Below, one piece after another: positions 37,836 through 49,300 of a DNA stretch of 64,000 nt. Source of the stretch: Stratiolaelaps scimitus. Its lineage: Eukaryota; Arthropoda; Arachnida; Mesostigmata; Laelapidae. The notes below the pieces were generated by a model. That model worked only from the letters and a program-made list of their open reading frames with translations, was not told where the DNA came from and made no database searches. Made by a program: the position numbers and the translations under genes. The DNA lies in assembly GCA_019614645.1 (NCBI GenBank), contig JABWDB010000070.1, forward strand, positions 62,001 to 126,000. The letters are read 5' to 3'. Position 1 is the stretch's first letter. The number at the start of each line of letters is the position of its first letter.

Positions 37836-37888
<53 letters not shown>
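37836..37888. repeat. (TA)n microsatellite, about 52 bp
   Basis: A perfect TA array followed by CATACATA. Confidence 0.92.
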
Positions 37889-37892
<4 letters not shown>

Positions 37893-38368
37893 CATAAAAA
37901 TATTTCTGACGATTTTGCCATCGCGCACTCCCCCGAGTTGCTCGGCCGGGCGGCATAGCAGCGTCCGAAAACAAGGCCGTTGTTATCACACGGGAACGCT
38001 CAGCGGCACCGGATTAATAATCATCATATATCATCATCATCACAATAATATGATAATACACATCATAATGCAACGGTTTCCCACCCGTGTTCTGGTGATC
38101 GTCGGGTTGGTTGGCCCACTCAGCGTGGCATCCCCCTCGATCACACCCCCCACGTTTGCGCTTTTTTTCTCTCTCTTTTACGTTTTCTGTATTCTGCTGT
38201 GATATCTCTGACATATGGCGGCAGATCTGAAAATGAAACACGTCAAGTACTATAAACCATCATCATCATACACGATAGGAGACCCGTCCGCTGATCAGAA
38301 AACGCATAGCGGCGTTGTTGTTGCTGTTCGGTAGCTCGCCAGTTTCTGCTGCTGCTGCTGCGGCTGCT

Positions 38369-38881
38369 TCACTGGTGCAAGACGTCGGTGGATGTGGCGA
38401 CGGCGGCGGCGGCGCCGGCGGTAGCAACAAGGGCCATTTGGCGATTTCCACCGACCAACGAGCACGATAGAGTCGCTAACGTGACTTCGGACGTTTCGAA
38501 TGCTTCAATGCTCAGCCACTGTTGGAGCTGCTGCTGCGGCTGCGGCTGCTGCTGCTGCTCTGAGAGGCCCTGCGCGAGTGAAGGCGGTGGCGGCGCACAG
38601 CGAAATGCTTCCGAAACGTCGAAAAGATATGTTGTTTGCGGACTGTTGAAGGTGGTTCGGCTGTTGCCACCGCCGACGATGCAGGTCGGTCCGGCCCGTT
38701 GGGAGTCCCTGGGAACGAGTCGGCCTCCACCCCGGAGCGGACTCAGAATCACTGCCGCGCTTCGGCCAGCAGACAGGCTATCAGCTAGCCAGGCAACGGT
38801 GGATTTTGGTGGCCGCGGCTGCGTCGCTGGTTGACTACCACAGCGCACTTGTGTTACTGCCGGTCTTCCACCACTGTTCAT
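38369..38881 (-). CDS. Q/P-rich open frame with ATG start, unrecognised protein
   Basis: An ATG at 38881-38879 in good context (GAG before, A after) opens 170 codons to a TGA at 38369. The product starts MNSGGRPAVTQVRC. Its N-terminal half is rich in R, P, G and S; the middle holds SEAFRCAPPPPSLAQGL and then a Q/P tract written with CAG and CCG codons (about residues 111-122); after it comes QWLSIEAFETSEVTLATLS, and an alanine run (GAAAAVATSTDV) closes the protein. Codons outside the repeats end mostly in G or C and look like coding sequence. Such Q, P and A runs are common in arthropod transcriptional regulators, but no DNA-binding or other domain is visible, so no function is given. The frame stays open 24 codons upstream of the ATG without another ATG, so it may also be part of a spliced exon. 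The plus strand here is open too, because the CAG repeat opens several frames. Confidence 0.33.
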   Translation of the reverse strand: MNSGGRPAVTQVRCGSQPATQPRPPKSTVAWLADSLSAGRSAAVILSPLRGGGRLVPRDSQRAGPTCIVGGGNSRTTFNSPQTTYLFDVSEAFRCAPPPPSLAQGLSEQQQQPQPQQQLQQWLSIEAFETSEVTLATLSCSLVGGNRQMALVATAGAAAAVATSTDVLHQ

Positions 38882-39624
38882 CTCGATCCGAAACAAGAAA
38901 ATAAGTTTACCCAGAAAGACTCGGACCTTATACATACGCAGACGCTCACACACCGTCGAAATCCTCGATGACAGTCGTAAGACGCGGCGGCCGTCGCCTT
39001 CGTTGTGGCCGTGGTGGTGGTGGTGGTCGGAATAGCCCGTCCGTTGCTGTGCAGAGCCGTACTCGTGTAGTGCTGCTGGGTGATGTGGTAAGCATCAACG
39101 TGAACGCATGCTGTGTTCCTCAGAGCTTCGGGGGCTGCCGCTCAGCTCCGCCGCTGTCGATGTCGCTAGCCCCGTGACAGACAGACGCACAGCAGACGGT
39201 GTCCATAGCTCGTTTCTAGATGTTCTTGATTTTCTGGCCTGGCCCGAGCCGAATCGGACGAGACGAGGGAGAGCGAGGACAACGGGAGAAAAAGCATTAT
39301 GGTCTCGCCACTCTAATTACCACACACATCACTCAGATTATATGCATAGTCATTGAGAAAGAGGGAGAGAGACTAGACACACATAACAACTCTGCAACAA
39401 GAACAGCAACAATAAGCGAGAAAGGTGGAAATGCTTCATAAATACGTGCACTGCTATAGTTTGGTTATTTTTATTGTTTGTTAAATTTCATCGGCGGCCA
39501 TTCGTTGGCGATTTATTCAGGCGGAGAAATGACGAATGCTGCGTTTTCCACTTTGCTAGGATTGGACGAAACAAACATATAACTATAATAACAGTGACAT
39601 CTCAACTCTAGTGAACAGTTCATG

Positions 39625-39628
<4 letters not shown>

Positions 39629-39655
<27 letters not shown>
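39629..39655. repeat. (TA)n microsatellite
   Basis: A perfect TA array of about 27 bp. Confidence 0.9.
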
Positions 39656-39661
<6 letters not shown>

Positions 39662-40587
39662 TATATGAAGTGCTCTATATGAAAGTGTTATACATTGATA
39701 TGTAAACCAACTGCTACATAGATATATACGTGCTATTGCAAGGTCGTAATTTGTCGTACACTGTACCCTATCATAAACTCTGAGATGTATGCTTGCTCGC
39801 AGCATCGCGACAGTGTGGAAACAACGCATTATATAGGCCGTTGTCATTGTCAAAAAATATCGGCGAATCCTCGGTGTGCCGCTATTTCTGGGCTTTTTCT
39901 GAACATCTTTGAGAACTCGCTCCCAGGAGAGGTTTCATCACGGCCCCGGCTAGCTTCATCAGTGAGCTGCCATCAAATGGGGATTCGAGGGAAACTGCGT
40001 ATCTGCGTGCGCGTATACGATACCGACTGTTCACCGAAGCAATAAGAGAGCTCCAAAAGATCTCAAAAAGTGCTTGCCGCTGAAAGATCGGAAACCCACA
40101 GAGGAACCAACGGTGGAAAAAAGGAAGACGATTTCCCTACACCGATAACAATTACGAGCGAAATGCACTGACTTGTAGATTTGGCCATGTACTCAGTTGA
40201 CGTTGAGAAGATTTGTCTAAATACATCTACCGTCGTAATATTCGCCATGCACGTGCTAAAATTGAATGAATTCGTTTTCGAAGGCCGATAATACTGAAAA
40301 TCGCTCGAATTCGTACGAAATCGTAAAAGGCCAGCATCAACATCATTGGTCCAAAGTCGATGTCGTGGTGAGATCGCCGATGTGGGGGGGTCGACTTCTA
40401 GCCAACGTCTATTAAGCTCATGTTTCGCTTTTTCTCTTACTCATAGATTTGAATAGCAAAAATTAACTGAAATACAATATGTTCCTTCGCAATAGGTGGT
40501 TTGATGATCTTAACCAATAAACCCTATCAAGCCACCGGGGACAATCGCACAGAATCGTTCCGTGTGCAGCGCATATCCTTCGCTGTC

Positions 40588-40646
40588 AGCCATAGAGGCA
40601 ATGGCATCGCCTCCCTTGGGGGTGACCGTGACGGCCTAGGTTTGAC
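40588..40646 (+). mobile_element. Possible decayed tRNA-derived SINE head
   Basis: The order tggcatcgcctcc, gggtgaccgtgac, ggcctaggtttgacaccctg resembles the anticodon-side and T-arm region of tRNA-derived SINEs. GGTTTGACACCC is a degenerate pol III B box (consensus GGTTCGANNCC). No A box was placed with confidence and no target duplication was found. Confidence 0.2.
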
Positions 40647-42227
40647 ACCCTGTCCCTAAATGCGTCATTAATTATTGTCTTTATTAAGAAACACAATTCT
40701 ATGAGATAAGGGCATGGCAGTATTTTACTATTTGAACAAAGAAACAAAACTGGTATAGATAGTGGCATATAATATTGCGACGATTAACCATTCATTATTG
40801 AATATATCAAGACACACAATAATGATACATTGTAAATTAATATCGTTAATAATTAACGAAGGTGTCGTGGAGAAACGCGCCCTAAGTTGAATTACGCTCA
40901 AAATAGTGAATTATGTCTTCGTGCTCGTAACATGTATAGTCATTAAAGTGTAGGCGAAACATGTTGCCCATTACGCGCACGGTGACGTATTTATTTGCCA
41001 TCGTTGGATCTCTCAGCGAGATTTGCCATATATTTTACGGCTTCCGCTTTGAGGTTAGACCAATTTCCCCGTAGGTAAACATGGGCTAGCTACCGCACGA
41101 AGTTTGGATGGACCACGCCGAACTGCGATTAGTGAATTCGGCTCAGGCCATGCGCCGAATGATACCTGTTGATAAGAGCTCGAAGGTGATCTATTATGTG
41201 CAGCAATAAGTTGGCTCCGCCAGCCATCTTCCACCTCGCTAGTGAAGCGCTGAGCTCGTTCGCAATTGATATCATTCACTCACACTTTCTCGCGCTCTCT
41301 CACATACAATCACCCGCCCCTCACACACCTATCCACTCTAGATGAATTGGGTGTCATAGATGATGAAGTATCACTCTGCAAATTTCAATTCGTCAGATTG
41401 ATCGGCCGTCTCCAAATCACCGAGATTTTACAATGCGGACGTGACCTGGAGGGGGAAACACCTGTTCCCGATTCGACGAATTTGTCCCATCGAATTTCGT
41501 GTGACTGAGTGAATAATTCGCGCAGCTCTTGTTTGAGAGAACATTCATTAACTGGCGCCTCCGTGATTTCTGCGTGCGCGACCCTTCCATTGACGCTTCG
41601 TTACCCGACGACATTTGCATGTCTATGTTATGCATACTATGTAAACATGTATCGGTATCAACTGTTAGATTTAATAAGCCGATGACGACATGGAATTATT
41701 GACAGATTTTTTTTCTTCTCAATTTTCGTTTAATACATACTTTTTTTGTTGTTGTTGTTGTGAAATATACACAGCACCTGATGTGCAGTAGCGGCCGTTT
41801 AGACGGAGGGCGTCCGGAGCACGTGAATAGTGGAAATTCGCTTTCAACTCCCGGGTCGCTCCAAGCTCCAAGTTATCCCGGGGCGCCAACAGAAGAGTCT
41901 GAAAAAAATAATTCCATCACTGTAGAGTCAAGCAGCACTGGCGAGTGCAAATGAGAAATAGCTGCATTGAGAAGATCGCTTTGTAGGTCCCTGCTGTGGC
42001 TTCATGATGCAGGAAGAACATGGCTGTTTGTCAGTTCACGAGGGCAAAAAACAGATTAGCAAATTAAAATCTTCGTCCCGTGTGTGTGTGTTCCGCCAAG
42101 CGTGCCATTCTCCAAGCATACAAACTTTGGGAGGCAGTCTTCCCTCTCTCTCTACCTCTATCTCTCGGTTGCTCGCGGGGGGTGAGTTATTATTCTGCAT
42201 TCGGCTCTGTGGCTGTATACCTCGCCG

Positions 42228-42253
42228 CCCCCCCGCCCCCCCGCTTCGCCCCC
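42228..42253 (-). repeat. C7-G-C7-GCTTCG-C5 run (G-quadruplex motif on the minus strand)
   Basis: Two runs of seven C and one of five C on the plus strand give closely spaced G runs on the minus strand, long enough to supply four GGG tracts. Confidence 0.6.
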
Positions 42254-44127
42254 GGATGAAGCTTTATACAAGAGCACATATTCGAGCAAGGTGGTGGTTC
42301 ACCTATCGTTGCCCCTGAACATACGCTTGCTGAACGAATAAATGAATAAATAAATACAGTTAATTATATATTGTTGTGGTTTTTTTTTTCGAGCTGACCC
42401 CCCCCCTATATATATATTATATATTAAATAATTCATTTCATTGGCGCATACGCATAAACATACTCACATACACTAACACCCACCAAAACTCGGGGTGCCC
42501 CGGTAAAGTGGGCGTAAGGGGACAAGGACAAAACGCGTTTACGCATCTGCCGTACATCAATCAATTCGAGCCGGTGATTAAGGTCGAGTGGCCTGACGAC
42601 GATGTACACTTTGACGTTAGACGACTGCTCTTAGTCGTTAGCGTCGAAGAAAACGAACGCGCCCTTCCGTAACCGTCTCTCCCTTTGATATAACAATGAG
42701 AGCACTATGTGAGATATAACAATATTAATAATAATAATATGCATTTCTCATAATGTTAACGCTACGCAATCCGACAACAGGGGAGAGATGTATATTCGTT
42801 ATGATGTTGTCTGATCGTTGTTTCCTGCTCCGAGTGGCCGGTCGACCTTGATGCGTTCACGTTTTTATAGCAGTTGGCCATAGAGTTCATAGTGCGGGGC
42901 TTGTGTGGGAATCCGGCGAGATACTGTGAAACGCGCTCAGGAAGCGAGAGCTGTCCCCCTACGCGCGCGCGAGGTTATGAATCTAGCCGCTTTATGGTGA
43001 GCCCGATGAAGGCGTCGTGATGAAAAACGGGCCGTCTCACCTCCTCGGAAACACATCTGCGTCCAGCGCCTCGGGCAGCCTTACTGCACTGAATGACTAC
43101 AGTCCACGAGCCTCCGCCGCCATTTAGTGTCCACCCAACGCACCCTAGGGAGGTGTTGAGAATTTCATAAATGTCAATCTCTCTCTGTCTCTCGCTCTCT
43201 CTCCTTTCCAATCGTGCCAATCACTTTAGACTCCTGCTTCTGTGGATTGTTTTCGACATCCGGTTGAGATGTTCAGTGGCGGCGAGCATTCACTGTTAGT
43301 CGCTTGGAATCCGTTTGACGGTGGAACCTCTTCGAGTAAAATGTATCAAAAACTTGTTCACGTGTTTGACCTCGGTGCTGTTTGTTGAGTGCGTGCTGAA
43401 TATGCAGGGATCCGCTCGGCGAAAGGCTGCCGACCTCCCGCTACCCCCAGGACAAACTTCTCACTGCGTGTATACGCCTACGACCGAAATCGGCGCTGCT
43501 AATTCTGTGTGTGTGTGAGAGATCGTGTACAGCTTCTAATTTCCACCTTAAAATAAGCTTCAGTCTCAAGTGCCGTCATGACATGTTGTTTGAGCAAAAT
43601 GCTCCTTTAATAATAGTCCTGATTATTATAGTTATACATAGTCAGGGTCATCTGATGTAAACCATTGAGGCACGAATAATTGAATAGTACAAAACCCACA
43701 AGAAGTAGCCGACTGACCACAGGTCCACCTGATAAGATCAATTAACACCCATCGCCGTGTCGCATCGTTGTGCCTGATCGTTGATGGGAGCTTTGCTTGG
43801 TCTAAATATCGCTATTGCTACACCAGCTAACCCCCCATCGCTTCCCGCTGGCATTCACAGCAACCCTTGCAGCAGCAGCAGCCGCAGCAGCATCGAGCGT
43901 CAGCAGCACGAGTTCCGAGTCAGCAGGAGTCGGCGAGCAGCAGTGCCACGACCAATTATCTTTGTGTCAGTATTCGTGCAGCTGCTGCTGCTGTTGTCTC
44001 CACTGTCATTGCAACCGCCAAGCCGTTGAAGCTATTCACAGCAGATACAGTCGAAGAGAGAGAGAAAGAGAGGTCGACTGCTCTCAATAAGAGTCCAAGG
44101 TCATCCACGAGAGCCAGTACGGCGAAG

Positions 44128-44134
<7 letters not shown>

Positions 44135-44171
<37 letters not shown>
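44135..44171. repeat. (TA)n microsatellite
   Basis: A perfect AT array of about 36 bp lying inside an otherwise CAG-derived open frame, which argues that frame is not coding. Confidence 0.92.
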
Positions 44172-44174
<3 letters not shown>

Positions 44175-45913
44175 CTGGTTTTCCAGCCCTGCGCACGCTT
44201 CTCCTATGGAGGGTCTCTATCCATGATATGCAATGCTGTAACGTGGCTCGGGTAACGATGCGATGTATTCGACGATCCTCGCCTCCCTGTTGGCCTGCAG
44301 CCTACGCTTGTTAGCTGCGATGTCAAAGAGTTGCAAGCTGAACGTTACTTGGGAAGGCGGCCCGTTTGGGTTGCTGCCTGGGGGGTAGTCGTCCTTTGGA
44401 GGGTCCCCACCATCAGCACCCCTGTACTCCCCTGTTCGAGCTCGAGCCCGACCCGCCTTGCCAATCGCGCTTCCAATCGAACTTTGTCTGCTGTTGCTGT
44501 AAACATCGAGAGAGAGAGAGAGAGAGTTCACAGACGGTCACAGATAGAAGGACTGACAGATGACTGCTTTCGCCAATTAGCTTAAACGATGGATATAGCC
44601 ACAAGGCTATTGACGACAACGACGACGATAAACGACTCCGTCTCGTTCAACACTTGCGCTCGAAATGGCGTTGCCTACGGAAAGTAAATACATTTGTCCT
44701 TTACGGGGGAACGTTTTGACGTTAGAGAGCACCGTAATCAGAAGGTTACTGTTGACGGTTAGCTAGCGAGACTATGTATTATCGATTCGCATGTTGAACT
44801 TTTTTCTAGATTTTTGTCTTCCAAAAGATGCTGTTGTTGTTACTAGAGGTGGCGTGCTTCAGCACTATGTTCGTGTTACTTGAAGCCACCTTGTAACTGT
44901 GTAAACCTATGTAGTTGTTCTTAACTACACACCTTTCGACAATGTCACCCATCCTGTGCGTAGAGTACTGGGCGGTCGAAACGAATACATTTGTACCCGC
45001 GACACGCGGAATGACCCTTTCCAAACAATTAAGACAATTCGACAGTCAATCGGCGTAATGGGATCGCTCCATTGAACGACGTGCGGTAGTGTTGACAATA
45101 GCGACGAGGCGGGTACGGATCCAGAAAGTAGATTGTCCTCTCAATGCGAGGTCTATTGGCCGTAATAGTTTAATCTGTCGTTTATTACTGGCGTGCCATC
45201 GATCGGGACGAGTCCTTAAACGGGATCGACTAATTGTGCCCCTCCAAAGCTTGCATGGTTACTGTTGACCATTTGAGATTTCGTGACGTCCATTTCTAAA
45301 AGCTGCCTCACTTGTGGTGACACGCGTACGTATTGGCCGTTGAACATATAGGAATCGGGTTCGTTTGACGGACGGGTGTGAAAAATGGCATGTACAATAG
45401 TTGAGTTGAGAGTGTACGGCAGATTCGCTAATTCGACCATTACATTGCTAATGAAGAAGTATCAACAACGCTCACTCAGCGACAAAACGACAACATTCGC
45501 TTGGAGGTGGACTAAGGCTGATAACAACGGTGAATGAAATGTGGGCGTATAAATGAGTTCGGTGACAATGCGGGCGGATGAATATGCCTCCTCCTGGACG
45601 GGCCCTGCAGTATTACTGTCATGTGACTGAAAATCCTAGGGGCGTCAACTTGTGGGAGACTAGCCCGAGACTTAATCATGGGTCTCATCATTAAATCATC
45701 ATTAAAACCTTTATTCACTTAGATCAACAACAGCAGCAGCAGCAACAATAACCACGACCACGTATTAGCGAACCAAACTCGCAACAACATATTTATTAGT
45801 GATTAATTAATCCAATGTAAGAGGCTACACAAGCTAAATCGTATGCTGACGTCCCCGGTGTCATCGAAGCTCTTCCTCGATGCTTCGCCTTGTTGTACGT
45901 CCGTGACACAGGC

Positions 45914-45949
45914 ACACACACGCACACCCACTATCATGTGCGTGTGTGT
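45914..45949. repeat. Perfect 12-bp inverted repeat (hairpin)
   Basis: ACACACACGCAC (45914-45925) pairs exactly with GTGCGTGTGTGT (45938-45949) across a 12-nt loop. Because the GC step sits in the same place in both arms, it is more than two unrelated CA and GT runs. Confidence 0.8.
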
Positions 45950-46150
45950 TTCCAATTTCCTTGAATTTTCATCCGCTCGGCCACGCCGGAGACGAATCGA
46001 TACGTGTCGTTGAGGGATGCGTGCCAGCCAGGCTACTCAAATCGAAGAGCGCTTGTACGAAGCGTTCGGCGGATACCGCGAGTATCGCTTCAGAGAAATA
46101 CATATTTACATTCGTACCGCTTGATATGCGGGTAGCCCCATAGAAATATC

Positions 46151-46378
46151 ATGTTTGCAGCCCCGTTTAACCTCTTGGCCCTCGGCTATCTCCTGCTGTT
46201 TGGTCATTGTGAAAGAAAGAACGCAGGTGACAACGCGGACACGCGGACATCAAAACTAGCCAACGATGACCCGGGAGGGCCGACCGAGGCTCGACCACTG
46301 GGTAGACGCCGAAGCGAGCTGATAGAAGGACGATTCGCCCACGCACCACAGCCTCCTATCTATCTCTCGCTGAAGTAA
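46151..46378 (+). CDS. Possible small secreted peptide, unrecognised
   Basis: An ATG with A at -3 opens 75 codons ending at TAA 46376-46378. The first 20 residues, MFAAPFNLLALGYLLLFGHC, look like a secretion signal (hydrophobic core with Leu runs, small or polar residues after it). The rest is hydrophilic and contains ARPLGRRRS, a Gly followed by three Arg, the arrangement used in amidated neuropeptide precursors. The peptide before it does not match a named neuropeptide family known to me. The frame is short and could be chance. Confidence 0.2.
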   Translation: MFAAPFNLLALGYLLLFGHCERKNAGDNADTRTSKLANDDPGGPTEARPLGRRRSELIEGRFAHAPQPPIYLSLK

Positions 46379-49300
46379 CACCGGATCTAAGCTCGGGGGT
46401 GGGGGGCCGGGGGTGTCTTTAGATCGTAGGCGACGACAACGACGAGCGGCACCCGCCACTCCTGACTGGCGGCGGGTAGGGAACAATCGATGATGGGGAG
46501 ACGACTGCCGCTGTTATTCTCCGACATTTCGTCCACTTCTCATTGCCATCCGCGAATGGCAGTATTCGAATATCGCGCGGTGAAGAGAATCGGTATAGTA
46601 GCCGTTTCAGCCGCGTCGATCGTCCTCCTCGAAGTGGACCAATTGATCACGGTCGGTTTTGTTATGCGTCTCGGCAATGGTTGACGTCCAAGAGCCGATG
46701 AGCATCGGTGACGAGAGAGAGAGATTCGAATGTGGCTGGTCACCAGCAGTGGTCGATTGACCGATTGATCGGACAAATTGATGGTACCAGCAACGGGCTT
46801 CAATGGAGAGAGGAGATGCTGGCGGCTGATGTCGGCTGGCGCAATGAAGTGACGTTGGTGTGGTCAATCACCTCACCGCTAGTTACCTCCCTTGTACCGG
46901 CGCCCCCGGCTCCGTCAATGCAAAGAAGGCACTTCGTCGTCGTTGATTTCTTCATCGAACGGACGCTGTGGGGAACATGGCCTCCTGGTCGGTGCCTGGA
47001 AAGAGGCACAGGACAGGCCGGCAGACAGGCCCCTTGCGGGGGGCCATCACTACCCAAGTGGCCGCATACTGGTGCATTCACTATTCATGATACCGAGTAA
47101 TGCTAATGATTAAGCACGACGCAACATAGAGATACAAAGACAACCAAACCGAGAGTCATAGATGATCAATTGACGATACGTAATAGACGAAGACAAAAAT
47201 CAGAACAGTCTAAAGGCGTACAGTTGCAATCACATGGTCGCATTGGTAACAATCTTGGCAACGTTTAACGGTGGCGTCTCTACTGAGCTTAAGGCTTGAT
47301 AATTGCGTACGCTTGATTGACTATTTTGGCAGTGGCTATATATATATATATGCAGATTGTATTGGGGTTAAACCCATGCTGCATGCTCATACAAATTTCT
47401 CATACATTCTCACCTGCGGACATTCGAGAATTAAAATGCTCCCACATCGCATAGGCAGACGGACGGCAGATAGAATACACTCAGCATTATCTGATATCCA
47501 TGAACTGTTGTCATTAAAGTATTGCACGATCTGCTTAAAATAAGCAGCGGCGTTAGTTTTTTCCCTCGCCTGAACGCAGCCTGCACACGACTGTCCGCGC
47601 CCGTCTGGCGCCTGCGGAGCAGGTGATAACTCTGAGCCTCTTAGCGTCTTCTGTTCGATCCTCCAAATCTTTATGTGGTCATCGTTTATTGGGCGGCGCG
47701 TGTACGCGAGTATCAATGTTGTTCCCTCAGGCAGATAGCGAGACGGGCGTTGTCGTCCCCCGGACCGTTCATCCGGGCGACGACCCCCGACCACTGCGGG
47801 GGTCACCTGCCCCACCCAGCTAGCACTTCGCTCACTTGCCGAGCAGTCTCTTCAGACTGCTGCTGCACGCCCGAGAGGATAGTGGAATACGTTACCTATG
47901 CGTTCGGGGCTAGCTCTCTATACCCTGCGTGCAAGCGTATGTGCAACGAGCCGACCAGTCATGCAGCACGCGCTTCATGCCAGCTGCGGCTATGGCTAGC
48001 AAAGCGGGAGAGACAACATTGGACGTGCGCACGCCTCGCTGCCGCTAGTGCAGCTGCAACCCCTTGTGCTTACGTTGCCGGTTGTGTCGGTGGCGGCGGC
48101 GGCGGTGGCGGCGAGCGAGCGCCACGAATTCAAATTGGATTGAGTCGATACTGACCGAAGGCCGCCGCTACAACAGAGCACATCGTTTCTTCGCCCCCCT
48201 CCCTCTCTCTCACACGAATACACGGACATATACACAGAGACACACGAACCTACTTGACGTACCCCCTCCCCCGATAGTCACCTCTCCTGGCGCCTGGCGT
48301 CGTACAGCCTCCACTGTACAATGCGTGGATGGGCTCATTTTTCCCTCGTCCCTTTCTTCCTTCCAGGGGAAGTTCTTTCGTTCACTTTGGCTGGCGCTTT
48401 GTCCAGCGTGTCAATAGCATTACATGCTTAGAGGGTCGTCCACCTGGCCGCGTACATAGCTGGCCGCGAAATCACTCTGGGGGGTAAAGAGCAGGGCAGA
48501 CAAGCAGGCAAACGCGCACGCAGCCGACCAACGATTTCAGCATTTCAGCAAAGGTTCCTTGAAGCAGCAGTAGCAGCAACCGCAAAGCTCTGAGAGCGAT
48601 AGGGACCGGGTGAGAGAAAGCTATGGGAGAGAGATAGTTTCTGTGCGTGACCAGTATTTCTTGCTTCGAAAAACAGCACATTATTGCTAGCGATGTTTAC
48701 CGATGCCACCTCCGCTGTTGGCACGCATGTGCGTGCTAACAGCGACGCATATCAGAGTTACCGGGACGCCGGGGAGGGAAAGGTACTGACGTGCTTTTAT
48801 TTCGCCGCGCGACAGCTAACGTGTAACGGGACGCGTGTGCCGTTGTCTACGATTCCGCTGTTTCACTGTTCTCGGCGTCGGTGAGCGTGCATCGGCAAGT
48901 ACAGTAACGAGGACTGAAGGGGGCCTTATGCGAGGCGGTCTATTGACGTCTGTCGACCCACCAGGTTCGTCTTGGCCCGATTGCTTTGTCCGCGGTGAGT
49001 GGGGAGGTCAGGCAGGCGACACTCCGACGTGCAAGAAATCTGATCTGGATGTTGGAGACGAGGAAGCGTTGACCATCGGGCTCATCTGGGGTAGTCGGCT
49101 GATTAGCAGCGTTTCCAGGTACCTGCGCGATGAGAAAAATGTTCTAATGTGACGACTTCTCCAACGCAGGGACAGTGAGGAATTGAAATCGCGGTGGCTT
49201 CTTCTCGAAGAGGTCAAGGCTGTGTCGTGAATCGGATTTACTGCATGTAGCTGCGGGATTGATTAGTCGGTAGCTGAATCAGTCGGCGAGTGCCGCTCGG

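Larger units (their letters stand above)
31476..38260. other. Stretch without an identified gene, rich in simple repeats
   Basis: It holds a C-rich run near 32108-32121, a CAG/CAA-rich zone at 33366-33510, GTT/GTC triplets at 34030-34065 and 34300-34350, and two long (TA)n arrays at 34780-34843 and 37836-37888. The longest minus frame (34878-35702) has no ATG except close to its end and resembles no family. Microsatellite-driven frames elsewhere are not credible genes. Confidence 0.5.
38882..46150. other. Stretch without an identified gene
   Basis: No gene was recognised. Contents: GGT/GTC triplets around 39010-39030, (TA)n at 39629-39655, a possible tRNA-like SINE relic at 40588-40646, a (GTT)n patch near 41747-41761, a C-rich quadruplex-type run at 42228-42253, a CAG/CCG patch at 43868-43900, (GA)n at 44054-44072, (TA)n at 44135-44171, (GA)n at 44507-44527 and a perfect GT/AC hairpin at 45914-45949. 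Confidence 0.5.

Noticed and set aside
43831..44226. Q/S-rich plus-strand frame
   Set aside because: The frame runs through a (TA)n array as a Tyr-Ile repeat and has no ATG start; the glutamines come from a CAG microsatellite.
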